A stretch of DNA of 64,000 nucleotides from VRUE01 sp963725085. Its GTDB lineage: Bacteria > Actinomycetota > Thermoleophilia > Solirubrobacterales > 70-9. Position 1 is the stretch's first letter, and each line of letters opens with the position of its first letter. Under the pieces are notes generated by a model, which was not told the DNA's origin, did not search any database, and saw only the letters and a list, made by a program, of their open reading frames with translations. The stretch spans positions 868,001 through 932,000 of the forward strand of contig CAVRXM010000001.1 of assembly GCA_963725085.1 (NCBI GenBank), in the 5' to 3' direction. Of the stretch, positions 23,898 to 33,198 are shown piece after piece. Position numbers and translations under genes: made by a program.

Positions 23898-24176
23898 CTA
23901 GCCCATGTGGTAACAGGCCACGTCGTACTGCGACTTCTCGGTGTAGTGCTGACCCCCTATGCCCCCTTCTCCGCCGTTGAGGTCTGCCTCGTTGAACGGC
24001 GAGCCCGGAGACCCTCCGGCATGACCGGGGAGTCCCCCTTCTCCGCTTTCTACGAGTTCCACACAATCCTGTGATGGCGGGCCATGGCCTGCCGGGTTTC
24101 CGCCGTAGGCCATTGGGACGGAGACGACCCCAACGACAAATATCGCGACCAATGCCGCGATCGAGAACCTTCTCAT
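23898..24176 (-). CDS. Small secreted Gly-rich protein
   Basis: 92 residues. AGGAAAGGAACG precedes ATG 24176. Signal peptide RRFSIAALVAIFVVGVVSVP with AYGG. The mature part is GNPAGHGPPSQDCVELVESG, Gly/Pro-rich, ending YDVACYHMG, with two Cys that may pair. No known domain. Probably exported. Confidence 0.6.
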   Translation of the reverse strand: MRRFSIAALVAIFVVGVVSVPMAYGGNPAGHGPPSQDCVELVESGEGGLPGHAGGSPGSPFNEADLNGGEGGIGGQHYTEKSQYDVACYHMG

Positions 24177-24784
24177 GGCACGTTCCTTTCCTAGAGCCGA
24201 TTAGGCCGCTATTGCGGCCTACGTAAGCAACGAGCCTGGGGTTCATCTGTAAGGTCGCACCCCGCGCCGATTCCCGCCAAGCGGGCTGCCAGCACTCCAC
24301 GCCCGGCGTCAACCTCCGCCAGGACCCGGGCAAGCTGCCAGAGGCGAGGCAGGACGCACAGACAGGTCGCCGCGCCCCTCCCGTGACGATTCGTGCCCGC
24401 TTCGCCCGCAAACCGCTCTGGAATGCGACGTAACTCATTAGGTCCAGTTGTATGAGGGTCCTGACAGCCGGTTCCGTTGCGTAACGTCCTTTCCGGGATT
24501 TGCAGGGAATTCGCTGGATCGGGGCTCGGGCTGCCCGTTGTGCAGCGTTCGTGACCATTCCGTGCCCACTTTGGGGCCGCCGTTCGTTCGCCAGTACCTC
24601 AGCCACAGCCGCCAGGTCGACCAGCGACTCCCGGAAGGCAGGGACCGCGCCAGGTTCCCGCGCCAGTGTCGGGCAAGAGACGGAGTGTCGGCCCGGTTGA
24701 CCTCCGCAACCGTTTTCCACACCGAGCCTCCTGAGGCTGATGATGCCACCCGTGCTGCGGGGTTGGACGCTAGGGTGGGGCCCG
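24177..24784. other. Intergenic, no gene seen
   Basis: About 600 bp between two divergently transcribed small genes, without a supported gene, RNA or repeat. Confidence 0.4.
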
Positions 24785-25204
24785 ATGGCGTTCGGGCTCA
24801 GCCCCGAGGAGATCGAGTGGATCCGCGAGGGTTACCGAATGTTTCGCGAGGGAGACCCGTCGTATCTCGACCGCGCCGCTCCTGACGCCAGGTACGAGTT
24901 CCCGGCGACGCTTCCCTCCGGTGGCGTGTACGAGAGCCCCGTCGACGCCCTCGAGTTCTTTACGACGGCCGCGGAACTCTTCGAGGCTCCAAATCCCGAT
25001 CCAGAAGACTTCGTGCGGGTCGAAGATCGCCTGATCGTGTTCGGGACTTGGCGCGCACGGTCGCGTAAGTCGGGAGAGGAGATCGCCACTCGCTTCGTGC
25101 ATTCCTACCGCCTCAGCGGCGGCGACGGCCCGGTCAGCGATCAGAAGATCGTTTCGTTCGAGGCGTTCATGGACACCGCCGCCGTGTTGGGATCGCTGGA
25201 TTGA
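24785..25204 (+). CDS. NTF2/SnoaL-like protein
   Basis: 139 residues from ATG 24785; an earlier in-frame ATG at 24740 adds residues that do not fit the fold. GLSPEEIEWIREGYRMFREG and DPSYLDRAAPDARYEFPATL give the first helix and strand; YESPVDALEFFTTAAELF and DRLIVFGTWRARSRKSGEEI follow. SnoaL-like. Substrate unknown. Confidence 0.75.
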   Translation: MAFGLSPEEIEWIREGYRMFREGDPSYLDRAAPDARYEFPATLPSGGVYESPVDALEFFTTAAELFEAPNPDPEDFVRVEDRLIVFGTWRARSRKSGEEIATRFVHSYRLSGGDGPVSDQKIVSFEAFMDTAAVLGSLD

Positions 25205-25484
25205 GCTGCGCCCCCTGGCAAATGCAATCGCCAGAATGCGTCTGCGGCTCAGTTTTTTGGTTGCGCTTGTTTCTGCTCTGGGTTTGCTGTTCGCAGGACA
25301 AGCGAGTTGAGTTGCCGCGGACCTGGACTGCCGGAAGGGTCGACGGCGAAACCGGGTTGTTCGCCCTGCTCCGGCAGAAGCAATTGCGCCGCTGAGCCCT
25401 GCATTGTCACGAGCCCGACTGCACACACGTCCGCCCGGTCGACTATCCATCGTGTCTGCGTGGCGGCCACACCTCCGCGATCGC

Positions 25485-25880
25485 TCAGCGCAGTGGAGTC
25501 CCCGCGCCTGCTGGTTTGTTGTCTTCCCCCAACAGGTAACAGCCGTGACCTTGGGTGACGGTGGACCCCCTGAAGGTCAGAACCTCGCTGACCAGCACAC
25601 CTTTCTGGTTGCGGTAATTGATCACGAGCGTATTGACCCCTGCGTAGACCCCGAGTACCTCGAAGTGCAGGTTTGGGATAAGTCGTAGCCCCTCACTCCA
25701 ATAGTGGCGCAGAGCAACCTTCCCGCGAATCACTCCATCACTTTCGTCAAGCAGCTGCGTGGCCACCGGGGAGGCGAAGACGATGTCGTCCGAGAAGTGG
25801 CTGAGCACTTGCTCTAGGTCGTGAGCATTCCAGGCCGCCACCCAACTCTCGCAGAACTCCTGTGCCCAAGCTTGATCCAT
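25485..25880 (-). CDS. NTF2/SnoaL-like protein
   Basis: 131 residues. FCESWVAAWNAHDLEQVLSH, FSDDIVFASPVATQL, GVIRGKVALRHYWSEGLRLI, and NLHFEVLGVYAGVNTLVINY form a typical SnoaL_2 domain; the W-A-A-W-N-A-H-D-L-E opening is characteristic. Last strands reach HGCYLLGED. Fourth NTF2-like gene of the group. Confidence 0.85.
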   Translation of the reverse strand: MDQAWAQEFCESWVAAWNAHDLEQVLSHFSDDIVFASPVATQLLDESDGVIRGKVALRHYWSEGLRLIPNLHFEVLGVYAGVNTLVINYRNQKGVLVSEVLTFRGSTVTQGHGCYLLGEDNKPAGAGTPLR

Positions 25881-26072
25881 GTCAGCTTTCTAGCAACGTG
25901 GCTGACGAAGCCAACAACAGCAGCGGCAGAATAGGGAAGACCGATAGCAGGGGCAGGCGGAGTGGCCTCACGGCACGAAAGCTACTCCCCTGCTCCCAGC
26001 CCGCAGAAGCCGCGATAGCTGCGAGAGTCGGACGAGTCTGACGACGATCGATTCTCTTCGAGAGGAGCTCCT

Positions 26073-26345
26073 ATGAAGACCCTGCGTAGCAACCTGACCT
26101 ACGCGAATGTGATCTCGACCTTGTGCCTGTTCCTTCTGCTCGGCGGACGCGCGGCTTTTGCCGCCTCCCACCTCGGGAAGAACAGCGTCGGCGCCAAGCA
26201 GATCAAGAAGAACGCGGTGACCACGGCGAAGATCAAGAAGGAAGCGGTAACCGCCGCCAAAGTCAAGAAAGGCACGCTTACCGGGACCCAGATCAACTCA
26301 GCCCGTGTGCGCTCTGAGAGGCCGCGAGCGGTGCGGCCTCGGTAG
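26073..26345 (+). CDS. NSVG-repeat protein, N-terminal part only
   Basis: 90 residues, with AGAGGAGCTCCT before the ATG. Anchor LTYANVISTLCLFLLLGGRA, then GKNSVGAKQIKKNAVTTAKI, KKEAVTAAKVKKGTLTGTQI and a short Arg-rich tail. Family members have a Cys-containing C-terminal domain that is absent here, so this is probably a 3'-truncated gene whose frame reads into unrelated DNA after TGTQINSA. Confidence 0.6.
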   Translation: MKTLRSNLTYANVISTLCLFLLLGGRAAFAASHLGKNSVGAKQIKKNAVTTAKIKKEAVTAAKVKKGTLTGTQINSARVRSERPRAVRPR

Positions 26346-26411
26346 GTGTCGCGTCGGGGACGCGGCATTCATGGACAAGGTCACGGCCCCCGAGCTTAAG
26401 CTCGCCGTCGC

Positions 26412-26786
26412 CTAGTCGTACGAGATCAGATCCACGACAAAGCCCTCGCACCTGATCTTGAGGAAGGTGTTGTGGCCCTGTGTTGGGTCGATCTCCTCGA
26501 AGCTGTCCTCGGCTGAGCCCGTGAAGTCCAGCTCAGCCTCGACGAACCGCCGACGCCAGATTGTCACCGAGGGTTCTGTCGGCAGATTGTCGTCTCGCTG
26601 CCATTTCAGTCGGCACCGCTCATCGTCGGGCAGCTCGATCTTCTCCAGGGTTCCCGAGAAGTTCATCATCCAGTGCCCACCCTCGTCCCACGGCAGGAAC
26701 AGGCTCGCCTCCACGATCCGGCCTACCAGTCCCAGGAGCATGGTCAGGGCCTCGTCGAAGTCACCGATGTGCTGGGGCTCGGTCAC
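26412..26786 (-). CDS. Hypothetical protein
   Basis: 124 residues, acidic and Trp-rich: HIGDFDEALTMLLGLVGRIV, PWDEGGHWMMNFSGTLEKIE, VTIWRRRFVEAELDFTGSAE and a C-terminal FLKIRCEGFVVDLISYD. No family recognised; no signal peptide. Last gene of the island: its start is 22 bp from the right-end TGGGCAAC octamers. Composition looks genuinely coding. Confidence 0.55.
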   Translation of the reverse strand: MTEPQHIGDFDEALTMLLGLVGRIVEASLFLPWDEGGHWMMNFSGTLEKIELPDDERCRLKWQRDDNLPTEPSVTIWRRRFVEAELDFTGSAEDSFEEIDPTQGHNTFLKIRCEGFVVDLISYD

Positions 26787-26807
26787 CGGGTCGGGGCGAC
26801 TCTACCT

Positions 26808-26826
26808 TGGGCAACTCCTGGGCAAC
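26808..26826 (+). other. Paired TGGGCAAC octamers, right end of the island
   Basis: TGGGCAAC at 26808-26815 and 26819-26826, 11 bp start to start, about 105 bp inside the right 47-bp repeat. Same sequence, spacing and direction as the pair at 2035-2054. Confidence 0.6.
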
Positions 26827-26930
26827 ACAACACCCGGAGACAGCCGCAAACGAGACTCCGCAGAAACGCCGAAAATCAGCATTTAGCAGGAGAATCACTA
26901 ACACCCGCAAAGGACCGGAACCCACGGCTG

Positions 26931-26977
26931 CGACTGAAAATCGTGGTGTCGCCGGTTCGATTCCGGCCCTCGCCATC
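26931..26977 (+). repeat. Right attachment-site-like repeat: 3' half of tRNA-Phe
   Basis: Perfect 47-bp copy of 1939-1985: anticodon arm, T-arm and 3' acceptor strand of tRNA-Phe, with no 5' half upstream. It defines the right boundary of the accessory region (attR-like). The next base starts the stop codon of the gene at 26978. Confidence 0.9.
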
Positions 26978-27481
26978 TCAGCCGCTCGTGGCCTTCACTG
27001 GAGTACAGATCGCCGTGACCGTCAGCGTGGAAGAACCGCTGCCCAAGATGAACGCGTTTGCCAGCCATCCATTTCGATCGGAGGTCGGACCGCTTTCATT
27101 TACGAACGCTGCTTTGGGATCACTCACAGTCGCACCGCCGCCGATGATCTTCTGACCGGCCGGACAAGTCGCGACGCCAATTGTTCCGTTGGGGCCCTGC
27201 ACGATCGTCACAACCGCCGAGACATACTGGACAGTGTCCAGGCTTGCGGCGCTGACGCCCGTCAAACTACTGCCCTTGACCTGCTTTCCCGTCAGCGATC
27301 CAGGCTTGACCTGATTGCCCGTCAATGACTTGTTCTTTATCCGGTTGCCCGGGATCGAATTCGGTTTGATCTGAGATCCGCTGATCTTTCCTGCCGCGTA
27401 GACGGTTCCGCCCAGCGCAACAAAGAGCGCGACAAGGGCGACGACGTTCGAGACTGAAAACGAGTTCTTGACTCGGCTCAT
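26978..27481 (-). CDS. Secreted repeat protein of the NSVG-like family
   Basis: 167 residues. Anchor NVVALVALFVALGGTVYAAG, then repeats SQIKPNSIPGNRIKNKSLTG and NQVKPGSLTGKQVKGSSLTG, and a C-terminal domain with ATCPAGQKIIGGGATVSDPK, GWLANAFILG and TLTVTAICTP. GAGGACACAAATG gives a plausible ribosome site. Its stop codon abuts the right attachment repeat, so before integration this gene would have been convergent with tRNA-Phe and a few bases from it. Exported structural or surface role is inference. Confidence 0.75.
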   Translation of the reverse strand: MSRVKNSFSVSNVVALVALFVALGGTVYAAGKISGSQIKPNSIPGNRIKNKSLTGNQVKPGSLTGKQVKGSSLTGVSAASLDTVQYVSAVVTIVQGPNGTIGVATCPAGQKIIGGGATVSDPKAAFVNESGPTSDRNGWLANAFILGSGSSTLTVTAICTPVKATSG

Positions 27482-27717
27482 TTGTGTCCTCTCCTCGGTT
27501 CGGGTTTTGGCTCGAGGCCCAGGTCCCCATGGACGGGTCCCGTCCAGAAGCTAAAGCCCGGCGGGCGGCGGAGTCAATCCCCGCCGTCGCTGGCCGGTGT
27601 CGCGGGGCCTCGGCTCGGGGTTCGGTTCTCCGCCACGCTATGGGCGGGCTGTCCCCCTGGTTGGGTCTCGGCTGCTCAGCGACCCTTGTCTCCTCATGCG
27701 GGCCGAGAGGAGAGGGA

Positions 27718-29353
27718 ATGACGATGGCCACCAGGACGATCACGATCACGATCGCGGCGCTCGCGGGGGTGGCCGCCGCGCTGATGCTACTGCCGGCAGC
27801 CGCCTCGGCGACCGTCTACTGCGTCGACAACACCCCCGGGACCCTGAGCGACAATTCGTCGGTCGACCCCTCCTGCAAAGTGGCGACGATGACGATTCCG
27901 CTGGCGCTGGAGACCGCCCAGAAAAGCGCCGAACCGGACTCGGTGCTGATCGGGCCGGGGAGCTTACGCTGCCGACCGGCGCGGGCCCGAGCTACTTCGA
28001 GCTCTTCTACGAATCCTCAACGACAACACCCTGCAGTTGAGGGGGAGCGGCCCGGGAGCACGCAACTGATCATGGGCTCGACCACCGGCACGCAGGAGGG
28101 TCTGCACGATCACGGCCCCCGCCGGCTCGTCGATCTCGGGCTTCCGAATGACGATTCCCAAAAACAGCGACTCAAACAACGATAGAGGGATCTCGATGGT
28201 CGGTGGGGTCGTTGTCCATGACGTCCTGATCGACGGCCCCGACGCCTCCAACGCGACTGGCTTCATCCTCGGGTCGGGCGGCGTCCGCAACGTGACAGTG
28301 GACCTGCCGGTTTCCGGCGGCAACAACGGTGTGCTTGCCAACTACATCTCGGTCACGATCGCCGACTCGCTCTTCCGAGCCCAGACAGGCCTGAGCATGA
28401 GTGGCATCACCGCGACGATCGAACGCACGAAGTTCGTCACGAAGTGGGGCACCAAATCCGACAGCGGATCGATCGTCCTCCGCGACTCCCTGATCGATCT
28501 CGGCGACCGCGAATACGCTGTCGGGGTGAAGGTTGGAAACGACAACAACGGCTCGAACCCGATCGGCGGGACGATCGACGGAGTCACCGTCGTCGGTGGG
28601 GGCCCCGAATCGTCCGGCATCGTCGTCCAGGCCGACAATGGCTCCGAGAGCGCAAAAGCGCGCATCTCCAACACGGTCGTCGAGGGACCGAGCAAGCCGC
28701 TCCGGGTCCTCGCCGACAACGGGCGCCCGGCCGAAGCCGTCGCCTCCTACTCCAACTACGGCGTCCCTGAGGTCAACAACAACCTCGACGGAGTCGGCGC
28801 CACCGGGACCGCCAACTACACACCAGTCTCGATCACCAGCCTTGCGCCGGGCTTCGCCGATCCCGCCGCCGGTGACTTCCACCTGGCGCCCTCCTCACCG
28901 CTGATCGACCTCGGCGACCCGATGCCGCCGCAGGCCGGCGAGCTCGATATCGACGGCGGCTCGCGTGCCGCTTCCTCACAGTGCCCGAACGCCGCCGGCC
29001 GCCGCGACATCGGCGCCGACGAGTTCGAACCTTCGTGTGCGGCCGCCATGGTCATGACCGCGACCCTTCCGGATACGACGATTCGTGGCCGCAAGCGGAT
29101 AGCAACCCGGAGAAAACGGGCTAAGGCCGTGTTCAGGCTCTCCTCGTCGGAGGCCGGCGTGAGTTTCCGGTGCAGCGTCGACGGCAGCCGGTTCAAGAGC
29201 TGCGAGAGCGTCTTCACGGTCAAGCTGGGACTAGGTCGACACACGATCCGTGCCCGCGCCATCGGCGCGACCGGTGCCGACCCCTCGCCGGCGACCGCGA
29301 AGGTGAAGATCGTTAAGAGGCGGCCGCCCGAGGGTAGCGATCACAATCGCTGA
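27718..29353 (+). pseudogene. Secreted right-handed beta-helix protein, multiply frameshifted
   Basis: ATG 27718 follows GAGGAGAGGGA. Signal peptide ITITIAALAGVAAALMLLPA, then TVYCVDNTPGTLSDNSSVDP, typical of choice-of-anchor/parallel beta-helix proteins. About four frame changes occur between 27955 and 28110 (LTLPTGAGPSYFELFYES, TLQLRGSGPG, STQLIMGSTTGTQEG, TITAPAGSSISGFRM are in different frames). From 28148 the frame is open to 29353: helix rungs (IVLRDSLIDLG, ISNTVVEGPSKPL), the LIDLGDPMPPQAGELDIDGG and RRDIGADEFE ending, then a C-terminal FRCSVDGSRFKSCESVFTVK domain. Product probably a cell-surface protein; broken gene or assembly error. Confidence 0.65.
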
Positions 29354-29357
29354 CCAG

Positions 29358-29714
29358 ATGGCACGCCGAATCCTGATCGTCGACGACCACGCCGGCTTCC
29401 GGCGCAGCGCCGCCCGCAGCCTCGCCACGGCCGGGTGGGAGGTGGTCGGCGAGGCGGAGGACGGCGAGGCCGCCCTCGAGGCCGCCGAGCGCTGCGAGCC
29501 GGACGTCGTCCTCCTCGACGTCGGGCTGCCTGACGTCAGTGGGATCGAGGTCGCCCGCGAGCTCCACGAGCGGGTTCCCGACGTCGCCGTGGTGATGATC
29601 TCGACCCAGGACCGCTCCGACTACGGCGAGCTGGCGCTGGCCAGCGGCGCCCGCGGGTTCCTGACCAAGCTCGATCTGTCCAGCCAGGCGCTGGAGGCAC
29701 TCGTAGAGTCCTAG
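29358..29714 (+). CDS. Single-domain response regulator (REC)
   Basis: 118 residues. RILIVDDHAGFRRSAARSLA has the acidic pair; DVVLLDVGLPDVSGIEVARE has the phospho-acceptor Asp; VVMISTQDRSDY has the conserved Ser/Thr and FLTKLDLSSQALEALV the Lys. No output domain. It ends four bp before the histidine kinase gene starts, so it probably accepts phosphate from it or modulates it. Transcribed with the two genes that follow. Confidence 0.88.
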   Translation: MARRILIVDDHAGFRRSAARSLATAGWEVVGEAEDGEAALEAAERCEPDVVLLDVGLPDVSGIEVARELHERVPDVAVVMISTQDRSDYGELALASGARGFLTKLDLSSQALEALVES

Positions 29715-29718
29715 CTGC

Positions 29719-31231
29719 ATGGCGGTGCGAATAGAGCAGACGGTGGCCCGAGCGGTGAGCTCCGCCACCGATGTCGGCGACGCCTACACCCGGGCGCTGG
29801 AGGCGATCGGCACCGACCTCGACTGGAGCCTGGCTGCCGCCTGGGAGCCGAGCGCCGGCGGCGAGATGCTCGGGTGCACCGCGCTCTGGTCACGCCGGGG
29901 CGACGCCGACGAATTCGCCGCTGTGACCCGCTCGACCACCTTCGGCCCCGGCGAGGGCCTCCCGGGCGCGGTGTGGGAGTCGGGCCAGGCTGTCTGGATC
30001 GCCGATGCGGCGAGCGACGCCAGCCTGCCCCGCCGCGAGGTCGCAAGGGCGGCCGGGCTGCACGCCGCGGTCGGCTTCCCGGTCCGCAGCGAGCGCGGCG
30101 TCGTCGGGGTGATCGAGGGCTTCGCCGACCGCCAGCTCGAGCCCGACCAGGAGCTGCTCAGCACGCTCGAGGTCGTCGGCGCCCAGCTCGGCCAGTTGAT
30201 CGAGCGCCGGCGCGCGGAGGAGAGCGGCGTCGCCGTCGAGCGCCGCCACCGCGCGACGCTCGAGGCGGCGATCGACTGCGTGATCACGATGGACCACAGC
30301 GGCAACGTGCTCGAGTTCAATCCCGCTGCCGAGCGGACATTCGGCTACACCAGCGAGGAGGCGGTGGGGAAGGAGATGGCGACGCTGATCGTCCCCGAGG
30401 AGCTCCGACGACCGCCACCGCCGCGGGCTGCGCCGTTACCTCGAGAGCGGCGAGCCGGTGCTGCTCGACCGGCGGATCGAGATCGAGGCGATGCGCCGCG
30501 ACGGCACCCGCTTCCCGGTCGAGCTGACGATCACCCGGATCGACGTCCCCGGCGCCGCGGTCTTCACCGGGCATCTCCGCGACATCACCGACCGCCTCGA
30601 GGCCGAGCGCGAGCTGCGGGAATCCCGAGCCCGCCTGGTCGAGGCCGCGGACGAGGCCCGGCGGCGGATCGAGCGCGACCTCCACGACGGGGCCCAGCAG
30701 CAGCTGATCAGCGTCGCGATTACCCTCGAGACCGCGGCCCGTCAGATCAAAGAGAGCCCGGGCGACGCCCGCGGCCTGCTCGAGGAGGCCTCCGCCGAAC
30801 TGCGTCAGGCGACGGTCGAGCTGCGCGAGCTGGCGCGAGGCATCCACCCCGCGGTGCTGACCGAGGGCGGCCTCGACCCGGCGCTGCGCGGCCTCGCCAG
30901 CCGCAGCAAGGTGGCGACGACCATCGCCGCCGTCCCCGAGCGCCGCTATCCGATCCCGGTCGAGGCGGCCGCCTACTTCGTCGTCGCCGAGGGCTTGACG
31001 AACGTCGCCCGGCACGCCGAGGGGGCGAGCCGGGTCGAGGTGGCTGTCTCCGACGGAGATGGCGCGCTGGTGGTCGAGGTCGGCGACGACGGCGCCGGCG
31101 GCGCCTCGCTCGACGGCAGCGGTCTGCGCGGGCTCTCGGACCGCGTCGCCGCCCTCGGCGGCGAGCTCGAGGTGACGAGCCCGCCCGGCGGCGGCACCAG
31201 ACTGAGGGCGGTGATCCCGTGCGAGTCGTGA
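29719..31231 (+). pseudogene. GAF-PAS-HisKA_3 sensor histidine kinase, frameshifted
   Basis: GAF domain from about residue 15 (SSATDVGDAYTRALEAIGTD ... GVVGVIEGFADRQLE), then PAS (RATLEAAIDCVITMDHSGNV), a frameshift near 30406, continuing in the next frame: RRYLESGEPVLLDRRIEIEA, FTGHLRDITDRLEAE, then HisKA_3 dimerisation RRIERDLHDGAQQQLISVAI with the phospho-acceptor His, and HATPase with GLTNVARHAEGASRVEV (N box), VGDDGAGG (G1) and GLRGLSDRVAALGG (G2). Soluble NarL-type kinase sensing an internal signal. All essential motifs are present once the single frameshift is repaired. Confidence 0.8.
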
Positions 31232-31863
31232 TCGGCGAGGACTCGGTCCTGCTGCGGGAGGGGATCGTGCGGCTGCTGGACGAGGCCGGGATCGAAGTCG
31301 TAGGCCAGGCGGCTGACGCCGAGGACCTGCTGCGCAAGGTGCGTGCCCACAAGCCCGACGTTGCCATCGTCGACATCCGGATGCCGCCGGACAACACCGA
31401 CGACGGCCTGCGCGCGGCGGCAACGATCCGCGAGGAGCTGCCCGGGACCGGGATCCTCGTCCTCTCCCAGTACGTCGAGGAGCACTACGCCGTCGGCCTG
31501 CTCGCCGCCGGCAGCGAGGGGGTCGGCTACCTCCTGAAGGACAGGGTCGCCGAGGTCGACCGCTTCATCGACGCGGTGCGGAGAGTCGACGACGGCGGGT
31601 CGGTCCTCGACCCCGAGGTCGTCGCCCAGATGCTCGGCCGGCGCCGCGAGGGCGGCCCGCTCGACACGCTCACCGATCGTGAGCGCGAGGTGCTGAAGGC
31701 GATGGCCGAAGGGCAGACGAACAGGGCGATCTCCGAGGAGCTCTTCGTCAGCGAACGGGCGGTCGAGCGCCACGTCACCTCGATCTTCCAGAAGCTCGAC
31801 CTCTCAGGCGAGGACGGCGGCCATCGCCGGGTCCTCGCGGTGCTCGCCTACCTGCGCGAGTAG
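31219..31863 (+). CDS. LuxR/NarL-type response regulator
   Basis: 214 residues from GTG 31219, overlapping the kinase stop by 13 bp. REC domain: RVVIGEDSVLLREGIVRLLD, DVAIVDIRMPPDNTDDGLRA (Asp acceptor), ILVLSQYVEEHYAVGLLAAG, YLLKDRVAEVDRFI. GerE HTH: LTDREREVLKAMAEGQTNRA, ISEELFVSERAVERHVTSIF. Cognate partner of the upstream kinase. Its last 60 bp overlap the convergent gene at 31804. Confidence 0.9.
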   Translation: MRVVIGEDSVLLREGIVRLLDEAGIEVVGQAADAEDLLRKVRAHKPDVAIVDIRMPPDNTDDGLRAAATIREELPGTGILVLSQYVEEHYAVGLLAAGSEGVGYLLKDRVAEVDRFIDAVRRVDDGGSVLDPEVVAQMLGRRREGGPLDTLTDREREVLKAMAEGQTNRAISEELFVSERAVERHVTSIFQKLDLSGEDGGHRRVLAVLAYLRE

Positions 31864-33198
31864 CTCGCCGGCTCGGGCCCGGAACTCGTCGAGCCCGGCG
31901 GCCGTGTGGAGGAGGTTGCCGGCGATCGGCTTCCAGATCGCGACGGTCGCGCCGTCGGTCTCGACCCGGTAGGACTCGGGAAGCTCGAGCTCCGCCACCC
32001 GGTCGGCATCGGCCGGCTCGGCGAGGTCGGCGACGAGCGCCAGCGCCGCGAGCGGATGGTCGGCGGAAAAGGCGATCTCGACGCCGCGGCTGCGGAGCTC
32101 GGCCGCGTCGCCCAGCATCACTAGATAGCCGTCGAGATCGGTCCCGGGGACCGGCCCGGCGAGGACGTGGCCGGCGAAGCCGGGCAGTGGCAGCGTCCGG
32201 TGGCGGGAGTGGAACTCCCAGCGGTCGCGCGGCGGCAGCGATCGCGATTCCGCATAGCCGGCGACGAACGCCTCGAGGCCGAGGCGGCTGACCGAGATGT
32301 TGTCCCACCTGTAGCGGGAGGAGGCGACGAGGCGGCCGATGCCGAAGCCGTTGGGGGCGCCGACCAGCGCCCCGATGGGGGCCAGGAGCGGGTCGTAGAA
32401 GAGGGCGGCCGCGGCGGCGCCGACGACGGCCATCAGCGCCGCCCCCACGAGCGCGCTGAGGACGACTGTCGGCCGCCAATGGGCGGCGCGGCGGTACCCG
32501 GCCATCGCCTCGGCGACGCTCGTCGGCGGACGGTCGAAGCGGGCCTTTGCCATCACCGCCTCGATCTCGCGCCGCTTCTCGGACTCGTCGAAGCGGGCCG
32601 TGCCCTCGCCCTCCTCGAGCGCCTCGGCACGGATCCGTCGGGTGACCTCGGCCGCGAGCGTGCAGAGGCGGTCCAGGTCGTCGGGGCTCTCCAGGTGCCC
32701 CGGGAGGGCTACGACCAGGTGGCGCTCGTTGAGCTCGAAGGAGAAGCCGGCCGGGACGTCGTGGGCGAGCCAGGCGATCAGCGACGGCGAGAACAGCTCG
32801 CGGACGTAGATCGGGTCCTGGCCGACCAGCGTGAGGAGCCGGTAGCGCCGGTTGAACACCGTGCTCTCGAGCACAGTCCCGTGCCAGCGCTCGGCCGGGA
32901 GCTGGGCGGGGATGCCGCTCCCGAGCTCGCCGCGGTCGCGGCAGACGAGGGCCGGGGCGAAGGCCGCCCCCTCGGGCACGGCGGTGACGACGACTGTCGA
33001 CTCGCGCCGGCGGACGCCGTCGGCGAAGGTGTGGTGACAGAGCGTGCCGTCGAGGCCGTCCTCGAGGCGGCCGTGGACGAGCGACGAGACCGAGCCGCGG
33101 CTACCCTGGATCAGCGCCGGCGTCAGCTCGCGAAGGCTCCTCTCCCGGGAAACCTCGAGCCCCCTGGCCGCCGCCCAGTCCTCGATCGTCGCGCTCAT
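31804..33198 (-). CDS. Membrane protein of unknown function
   Basis: 464 residues from ATG 33198, which overlaps the upstream gene's stop by four bases (ATGA), so the two are translationally coupled. N-terminal 200 residues soluble, with SSLVHGRLEDGLDGTLCHHT and ESTVFNRRYRLLTLV; a hydrophobic hairpin PTVVLSALVGAALMAVVGAA, FYDPLLAPIGALVGAPNGFG near 250-300; a second region resembling the first (VSRLGLEAFVAGYAESRSLP ... HVLAGPVPGTDLDGYLVM). The two halves may be an internal duplication. No family assigned. Confidence 0.6.
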   Translation of the reverse strand: MSATIEDWAAARGLEVSRERSLRELTPALIQGSRGSVSSLVHGRLEDGLDGTLCHHTFADGVRRRESTVVVTAVPEGAAFAPALVCRDRGELGSGIPAQLPAERWHGTVLESTVFNRRYRLLTLVGQDPIYVRELFSPSLIAWLAHDVPAGFSFELNERHLVVALPGHLESPDDLDRLCTLAAEVTRRIRAEALEEGEGTARFDESEKRREIEAVMAKARFDRPPTSVAEAMAGYRRAAHWRPTVVLSALVGAALMAVVGAAAAALFYDPLLAPIGALVGAPNGFGIGRLVASSRYRWDNISVSRLGLEAFVAGYAESRSLPPRDRWEFHSRHRTLPLPGFAGHVLAGPVPGTDLDGYLVMLGDAAELRSRGVEIAFSADHPLAALALVADLAEPADADRVAELELPESYRVETDGATVAIWKPIAGNLLHTAAGLDEFRARAGELLAQVGEHREDPAMAAVLA

